A DNA stretch of 64,000 nucleotides from assembly GCF_964355755.1 (NCBI RefSeq), contig NC_092673.1, forward strand, positions 30,881,001-30,945,000. Reading direction: 5' to 3'. Below the pieces are notes generated by a model. It was not told the origin of the DNA. It worked only from the letters and a program-made list of their open reading frames with translations, and searched no databases. The position numbers and the translations under genes are program-made. Shown in pieces: positions 57,656 to 64,000 of the stretch. This stretch comes from Antedon mediterranea (Eukaryota > Echinodermata > Crinoidea > Comatulida > Antedonidae). Each line of letters starts with the position of its first letter. Position 1 is the stretch's first letter.

Positions 57656-58848
57656 TTTGCCAGTGATTCAAGGCATATGTTGTTTTTGCCAATGTTGTTC
57701 AAAGAAAGTACACTGCTGGCACCCTTGCTGTGTTTCAGCCTCTGCTGGTCATCTCCACCTAAGTTATTTTTCAGGCATAAGTTCGGGAAGAAACATCTCT
57801 TAAACGCATTTCTGTAGCCAGTACTCATTGTGATGTATATGAATGGATTTACAGACGCATTTATGAACATGGCACATTTACTGATGTAAAGTATAGTTAT
57901 TATTGTGGTTTTTGGGAGTACTTGTGTCTGCGTGAGGGCAAGTATGATTAAAAGTATCCTAGCAGGGATAATAGTTACAAGCATAACGGTTATGGTTACC
58001 AACAGCATAACCACCACGTGCTTTTTTGTTTCGATGACTTCATTACTTGAATGCCTCTGATTGGATATCTGAGACCGAAGGCAGACGATCATACTGGAGT
58101 AAAGAAATACAAACAACGGCATCATAGCAACCAAAACATAGTGTTCGGCAAAGTACATTTTGTGAATCTTTGTACATGCGGACTCCGTCGGTTGGCCGGG
58201 TCGTCCATCACATATCAAACAGTAGGCAACTTCCGATGGAGCAACTAACGGGTCGATTATAGTCGTATTTACCCATTTTAAGTGTACGGTGTGAAGATAC
58301 GAATAATGTAAAACAGGTGATCTGTAAACACATACGATAAGCCATAACATGATGCAAAATACAACAGCTCGTTTTGGATTTTCTATATCTCTGAATCGTA
58401 TAGGCCAGCAGATGGATAGGTATCGCTCAATTGATACAATCATGAAAGTCAAACATGATACCACGACGCATGTTTCTACAAAGATTAATACTATCTTACA
58501 ACCTATGATACCCACGTGATAGTAGTCATCTTCTACAGGACTCGTAAGAAAGCTTTTCCATAACATTGGGCCAGCAGTTATGAGAAGACCAAAATCACAG
58601 AAAGCAACATTCAAAAGGTAAATGTTTACCGAGTTACGAAGCGTTCGTATGCGTACAAAAACAATAAGTAATCCCAAGTTACCTAGGATGCCGATTGTGA
58701 AAAATATAGGTAAAATAATAGAGAAAATTATATTAGCTATTGGAGGGTACAAGAAATCGGCTTCATAATTAGAGTCTATGTAGTAATATGTGAAATCTTC
58801 AACTACGTAATTGTAATCTGGGTCAACAAATGCTGTATCTTCTGTCAT
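57637..58848 (-). CDS. Rhodopsin-family (class A) GPCR, likely peptide receptor, 403 aa
   Basis: The coding part is a single exon; ATG at 58848 lies just after an acceptor (TTTCTTTTCAG at about 58865), so a 5'-untranslated exon is likely, and a good donor GAATAAG|GTAAGT near 61143 is a candidate. Seven helices are clear. Landmarks: GILGNLGLL (TM1 Asn), LNVAFCDFG (TM2 Asp), SIERYLSI (ERY in place of DRY), MLWLIVC (TM4 Trp), a conserved Cys pair (IIGCK; AYCLICDG), NPFIY (NPxxY, TM7) and RCFFPNLC (palmitoylation-type cysteines). The acidic, tyrosine-rich N-terminus (DPDYNYVVEDFTYYYIDSNY) could be sulfated. TM6 lacks the usual CWxP. It fits the neuropeptide/peptide-hormone branch; the ligand cannot be named. 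Confidence 0.92.
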   Translation of the reverse strand: MTEDTAFVDPDYNYVVEDFTYYYIDSNYEADFLYPPIANIIFSIILPIFFTIGILGNLGLLIVFVRIRTLRNSVNIYLLNVAFCDFGLLITAGPMLWKSFLTSPVEDDYYHVGIIGCKIVLIFVETCVVVSCLTFMIVSIERYLSICWPIRFRDIENPKRAVVFCIMLWLIVCVYRSPVLHYSYLHTVHLKWVNTTIIDPLVAPSEVAYCLICDGRPGQPTESACTKIHKMYFAEHYVLVAMMPLFVFLYSSMIVCLRSQISNQRHSSNEVIETKKHVVVMLLVTITVMLVTIIPARILLIILALTQTQVLPKTTIITILYISKCAMFINASVNPFIYITMSTGYRNAFKRCFFPNLCLKNNLGGDDQQRLKHSKGASSVLSLNNIGKNNICLESLANVDAIK

Positions 58849-60114
58849 TTCTCTTTTTTTTTCTGAAAAGAAATAAAATATCAGATGATGAGACAATGCA
58901 CTAGAACCCGATTTGACACCCCCCCCCCCCCCTCCCCACTCGACCACTACTCGCACTGTAATATTTTCTCTGTACGGCAATGTATGATTTGAACGCATTG
59001 AGACAATCACAGAGGACAGTTCGGATGATCCATTCATCAGTGGAAAATGACTTCCATCTATTGTCATTATACATAGAAATTGTGTTTGCTCTGAGTTATA
59101 CCAAAACAGATAAATAAAAAAAAATGAACAAAACAATTGCAAAGTGTCACTCTCGACCATAGACCTGACCATCGTTAGTGATTGTTCAAACTACATGAGT
59201 TGCGTGATATCTTTGTGCCACTTTGTGGGCTGCTACATAAATCATATCTATAGAATTACCTTTATATTTTGTGTTTGTGTTATTTATTAAGTCTACATCG
59301 ATTTATGGGTTTACAGAATTCCTGCATGTGTTAACATTCTGGCTAACATTGTTATTATTGCTGCATTAATATGTTATTATGACCTTTATGTGACTTTATC
59401 ACCTCCCTGGAAACATGCATTTTCTATTTATAAAAAAAAAACGTATGCATGTTAAATTCCAATCATTTTAGTATATAGTATCTATCGAAATTGATGAATC
59501 GGAAATAATAATAAGATAATAATTGTTCATATACACGTTTTTCCAACATCCTGAGAACATACATATTTTATATACTGTAGTTGTGACTTTATCACCTCCC
59601 GGGAAACATGCATATTCTATTTATAATAAAAACGTATGCATTTTAGTATATAGTAAGCTATCGAAATTGATACATCGGAAATAATAAGAAGATAATAATT
59701 ATCCCTATACACGTTCTTTCCAACACCCTGAGAACATACATATTTTATATACCGTACAAGCATACAATGAAGTTTATTATTAATAATTTTAAACATAAAA
59801 ACATAATTAGACTTAATGATAAGTCCAAGTGAAGTGGTCTCTTAAATGGAGACAGATTTCTTTTTCCAAAATCTCATAATGGAAGCAATATTAATGACTC
59901 AGGGAACCTTTCATTTACCTCTTTTTTCAATGCCGTTGTCTCTGATCCATAATTTGAGATGAGATGATAAAATAATAATTATAGAAACAAATTGAAATTG
60001 CAATCACAAACCAAGGCAATCTAACAACATGATGCTAAGCTTCATTAGATCAAAGGTTTTATGTTTGGTTACGACACGGAGAGTATAGTAATAGTATAGT
60101 AATTCCACGACCCT
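58849..60114. other. Upstream region of the GPCR
   Basis: A poly-C tract (about 58918-58932), then AT-rich sequence with the 180-bp duplication at 59391-59757. The open frame that extends upstream of the GPCR start as far as 59172 passes through the splice acceptor and the poly-C run and is not coding. Confidence 0.5.
59391..59757. repeat. Tandem duplication of ~180 bp
   Basis: GTGACTTTATCACCTCCC(T/G)GGAAACATGCAT through CTGAGAACATACATATTTTATATAC(T/C)GTA occurs twice in direct order (59391-59579, 59580-59757) with small indels, so the event is fairly recent. Confidence 0.9.
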
Positions 60115-60220
60115 AAACAGAAACCGAAGAATAACTGCAACTAGTATGAATCCTACGACCAAAAGACTTTTTCAAAATTCCTATCTTGGCAAGGCGAGCT
60201 CATCATCCGGCTGCTAGATT
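60115..60220 (-). mobile_element. SINE fragment
   Basis: TATCTTGGCAAGGCGAGCTC is identical to part of the SINE at 26340-26758; flanks are diverged. Confidence 0.5.
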
Positions 60221-62382
60221 GCCTTGCACAAACTAACAAAGCAATTTTTTATCCAAAAAAGCTAGAATGCAAAACTCCCAATAGGTCCTCTTTGATATAT
60301 ACTTTGGCGTAAAGTTTAGGCCCACTTGCAAACAAATATGCATGATAGAAAAACCAGCATTTTCATACTTACATAATCAACAATATTAAAACTGCAATTT
60401 AAGATATTTGGGAGAGCTCAGTTTGCTACAGTTGGTCTTGTTTCGATTTGTCTTTCACTTTTATGTATCATCCCAGCGAGTCCAGGTTTGTCCTTTCAGG
60501 GGGCGTTGCAGATGAGAGTAAGGACTTAATTCGTCTAATATCCTGTATGTTACTATTCCGGAAATCAGTATGAGCTATTCCAATACTCGATGCGTGTTTT
60601 ATTGCCAACAATATTTTATAGTTTGCATATCATCACGTAAATCGCACAGGGCCTCGTATCCTAGCCAATGAGAGTAGAGAGGAAATACACGTGATTGGTT
60701 TGATAAAGTTCAAACTGCAGTGACGTACTTTCACTTACAGTATAGCAACCAACTTAAACAAATTGAACAATGTTTAATTTTACTAAATGTTATCAGATTT
60801 TACATTATTTCAGTAATACTGTAAATATTGTTTCTATCATATAGGTAATAACAAAAGTCACACAAAGCATACAGATAACTTCATCATAATTATTGATCAT
60901 TCAATATAGCAATAATTATATATTGATATTAATACATTTGAAATCTGACTTTTGTCTAAGAATAAACCAAGATATATTAGGCCTAACCATCAATGCATGA
61001 AATCGACTGTCTATATTTAAATTTATTTCAATTTATATCGTTTGTTTGTTTGGAACAAAAAACTGAGTTTGAATCAAATTTTCAAAAAAATTCTAAAACA
61101 ACCATTCATAAAGAAAGCGTCTATACAATAAATATATGACTTACCTTATTCATCAGCCGATTTTGATTACACGTCGTAACTCGGTTAGGGTTAGTAAATA
61201 AGCTAATGCTATTGAGTTACATGAGGAATTGTATTTAAATTACTTCCATCTGCTTTTGATATTATAATTTATGTGTCTAACTAGTTAATATTATTACCTC
61301 ATAAACAGTAGAATGATAAAATAATGGAACTGACATTCAAAATTCAACCATCATTTTATATAATACTACCAAGAAGAAAAATATTGGAATATCATTATAT
61401 AGGCCTAAATGTTAAAAACAGATAAAATATAACAGTGCGAAATTCCTGTCACAACAGTATAGAAACTAGTATATAAACAGGCACAGAACATGAATTCTAA
61501 ACCACCCGGTGATATACTGAAATGTAATAATTAATTTCGATATAGGCCTATATTGTTATAAGCAATTACCCTAATCTTACGAGTCAAATATCGGTACTCT
61601 ATTATTTTATAGGTTAGGATAGGCTTATGGTGTATGATTCGAGGTTTCACATGTGATACTATATAACACTATATTTCATCATTTGCTATGATACTGTACA
61701 TAATAATGTTATATGTTGAGATACAGTACAGAGAACCGGGTGAGGTTGCAACTTGTTATAGAAGTTCCCCACGGTAAACACCTCAATTGCTGAGTTTTTT
61801 TGCTTTATGAATACATAAAACTAATTTTTTATTTTTTTCTTACGATTTCCCGCCGTAGCAATGTCGTAAATTATCTCAACTGTTTGATTTCTGGAAAGCT
61901 AAACAACGCCGAGTACTAATTACTTTATTTATAGATTATTGCACGTTTTTTCATTATGTTGGCTAAACTTGATTAATGCAAATCATCCGAGTGGCATGCT
62001 TGTAATACAACTAAATCATGATTTGTTTGTTGATGTTGATGTTAAAACTAATTCATACATCGTTTGTTGTTGATGTTAAAACTAATATCTGCAAATGATG
62101 ACGTCACTGCAAGTCTTCTTCTAATGTAGATTTCCTATTCTCGAATTAGGTTTATTTTTAAATGTCAGTGAAGGCTTTTTAATCAATCTTAATCACTAAA
62201 CAAATAAACTTTAGAAACTTTCTCCAAAATGTATTCTTAAAGGGTAGCTCCGGTTTTAAAAATGTACGGTATAGGCCTATTGTTTATTATAAAATACAAA
62301 CCTTCCCTATTGATAAAAACCAACACAGCGGCGAAGCAACACGAGCATATTGACAACGTGCCCCCCTCCCCTCCTTTGTTTA
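60221..62382. other. Non-coding, AT-rich
   Basis: No gene seen. TAGGCCTA octamers occur near 60977, 61403 and 61545. A strong minus-strand donor near 61143 could end a 5'-UTR exon of the GPCR. Confidence 0.4.
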
Positions 62383-62686
62383 AAGCTCTGTCTACACTAT
62401 CAAACTAGTTTGACTTAAAAAAGTTCGATGTGCCCGAATATGGTAGTGATATGCCCAAATGTGGTAGTGATATGACTTCATCATGTCCATATATGGGCAA
62501 ATTACATTTTATGTCACATATAAAGTTTGATAAGTTTAGGGGATCTTTTTCCGATCCCAGAAACAGTTCTTATTTAATGTTATCATTTAGGTTATTGTGA
62601 ATGTATGCTGCTTTTATTTATTGAACTGTTTCTAAAAAAAAATGTTGAATGAACATAAAACATATAGTGTAGATAGAGCTTTAGGT
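62383..62686. mobile_element. MITE family A interrupted by a ~120-bp insert
   Basis: AAAGCTCTGTCTACACTATC begins the element, the core has two TATGGTAGTGATATG units and the CArG box CCATATATGG, and the right end TATAGTGTAGATAGAGCTTTA is separated from the core by about 120 unrelated bases (about 62533-62660) beginning AGGGGATC. A short AAACAGTTCTTATTTA / TTTATTGAACTGTTT inverted pair lies inside the insert. Confidence 0.75.
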
Positions 62687-63847
62687 GGTGCTACAAGACC
62701 TTTGTATGCTAATTACTTTGATATGCTGCTGCAGTATTAGGGTTTTTTGATTAGCATTAATATCTCATGTTACTCAAACCAGTAGTGTAATGTAGCAAGT
62801 TGTCAAATTTAATCATAAAATTATGATTTATTATCATCAGTCTTGTGAAATTTCACAGGTGATAAAAGAGTTTAGGGTTACCGAGCTTAGTGTAAATGTA
62901 CTCTGTTGTTGAGGGTATCGTATGTTCACTCAGACTATACCAATAAACAAAGAAAGGATACTTAATAGGCGATCCGTATAGTACAGATCATCTATAACTA
63001 GGCCTACTGAAAATGAAATGGTGTAGCGTAGGCCTATAAGTTGTTAGCATACCTACTGTATTTGCATTTGCAACGATCAAACAATAAGAAAGCTTTCGTA
63101 CACATCTGTAAATTAACTATATTCAATATTTTTTTTTTTTAAAGTGCAATATATTCAAGCAAAAAAAGTACGTTATAGATTTACGTAGTCATGGTTTTTC
63201 TTAACGTTATAAATAAGGCACATTCCAGTTAACATTTTTCACCGACATAACATTTTATGTGATGTTTGTTTTAACTCATTAATAAAGGTAATATACTTTA
63301 AATTAAATGTAAGTAGAAGACACAATTATAGGCCTATAAAGAAAAATTTACTTGGAACGATTAGTTTAATGAGTTAACTAATGTTATCAGAGAACCTATG
63401 GTAAGGTAATAGTAACACGAGGATCCTTCATAGGTCTACGAAATAAAAGCTAATGTACGCTCCGACTGTTACAGAAAAATATAATATAAAAACATGCAAA
63501 AACTGTACGTGAAAAATAACATACCATGTCCTACATTTAATCGTTGTTTACATCGAAAATTTAACTTGCCGAACATTTTAGCACACAAAGTATAAAGTTG
63601 AGTATTGTAATTGCTTGCTCTATGATAATTAGTACATTTTGATCGGTTTGAATTCTTCAACGATCTAGTTTGCTTTTAATTCCATGAACTATCGGCTAAA
63701 TCATAGATTAGGTCGCTTCAATTTGTCTCCCGTGGGAACGAATGCGTAGATTACAACAAGCTGTGTATTCACCATTCCTTTTATGATATTAACGCCAATG
63801 GTTTAAACATACAAATCTAATAAACGAGTGTAATGATTTCCTTATTG
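62687..63847. other. Non-coding, AT-rich
   Basis: No exon-like frame; TAGGCCTA octamers near 63000, 63030 and 63330. Confidence 0.4.
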
Positions 63848-63942
63848 GTAATCGATTAGCTCATGTGTAATCGATTAGCTCATTTGTAATCGATTAGCTC
63901 ATTTGTAATCAATTAGCTCATTTGTAATCGATTATCTCCTAT
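63848..63942. repeat. 19-bp minisatellite, five units
   Basis: GTAATCGATTAGCTCATTT starts at 63848, 63867, 63886, 63905 and 63924, exactly 19 bp apart, with one or two changes per unit. The ATCGATTAG core contains TAAT-type homeodomain half-sites on the opposite strand. Confidence 0.95.
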
Positions 63943-64000
63943 ATTTAGATGTATGAGACGGTCTTTATTTCATAAATCAATGACATCATTAAATCTACAT

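Noticed and set aside
58849-59172. N-terminal extension of the GPCR frame
   Set aside because: It passes through a splice acceptor and a poly-C run and would put 108 non-homologous residues before the first helix.
63848-63942. Regular repeats resembling a CRISPR array
   Set aside because: Units abut with no spacers, and the genome is eukaryotic; it is a minisatellite.

Overview
The window is animal nuclear DNA: AT-rich, with small exons, GT-AG introns, polyadenylation signals and dense short transposons. Genes closest to vertebrate ZER1 and pappalysin, an IgGFc-binding-domain protein, an ASB-like ankyrin/SOCS protein, very short palindromic elements and a recurrent TAGGCCTA octamer suggest an invertebrate deuterostome, most likely an echinoderm. 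This placement is inference; no rRNA or mitochondrial marker is present. Every exon boundary below was joined by hand from splice signals and checked for reading frame.

Layout. 1-11.4 kb is gene-poor and repetitive. It holds a 4.6-kb foldback element with about 1.4-kb inverted arms and a broken LINE reverse transcriptase in its loop, a family of ~150-bp repeats carrying AGGTCA-type half-sites, a tRNA-derived SINE, and a second broken LINE that landed in a ~175-bp tandem repeat. 11.4-20.3 kb (+) is a complete 13-exon ZER1 homologue (752 aa), a CUL2 ubiquitin-ligase substrate receptor. 21.7-23.6 kb (-) is a 2-exon ankyrin/SOCS-box protein (477 aa), convergent with ZER1 and head-to-head, 377 bp away, with the next gene. 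23.9-28.5 kb and 29.2-32.0 kb (+) are two small multi-exon genes that I do not recognise. Each encodes a signal peptide, a short basic ectodomain, one membrane helix and an acidic cytoplasmic tail. 32-35.8 kb is non-coding. 35.8-51.1 kb (+) is a complete 18-exon pappalysin (1546 aa) with an intact zinc site. 52.6-54.3 kb (-) is a membrane-anchored IgGFc-binding-domain protein whose first exon probably lies at 56.3-56.4 kb. 57.6-58.8 kb (-) is a rhodopsin-family GPCR with an intronless coding region. 59-64 kb shows no gene.

How the genes relate. ZER1 and the ASB-like protein are both predicted cullin-RING substrate receptors. The pappalysin, IgGFc-binding protein, GPCR and the two unknown proteins act at or outside the cell surface. 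There is no operon logic; the genes are neighbours in a eukaryotic chromosome. Introns and spacers carry many small palindromic elements (MITEs) of several families. One family spreads perfect CArG boxes, and one locus in pappalysin intron 1 builds a ~580-bp compound palindrome.
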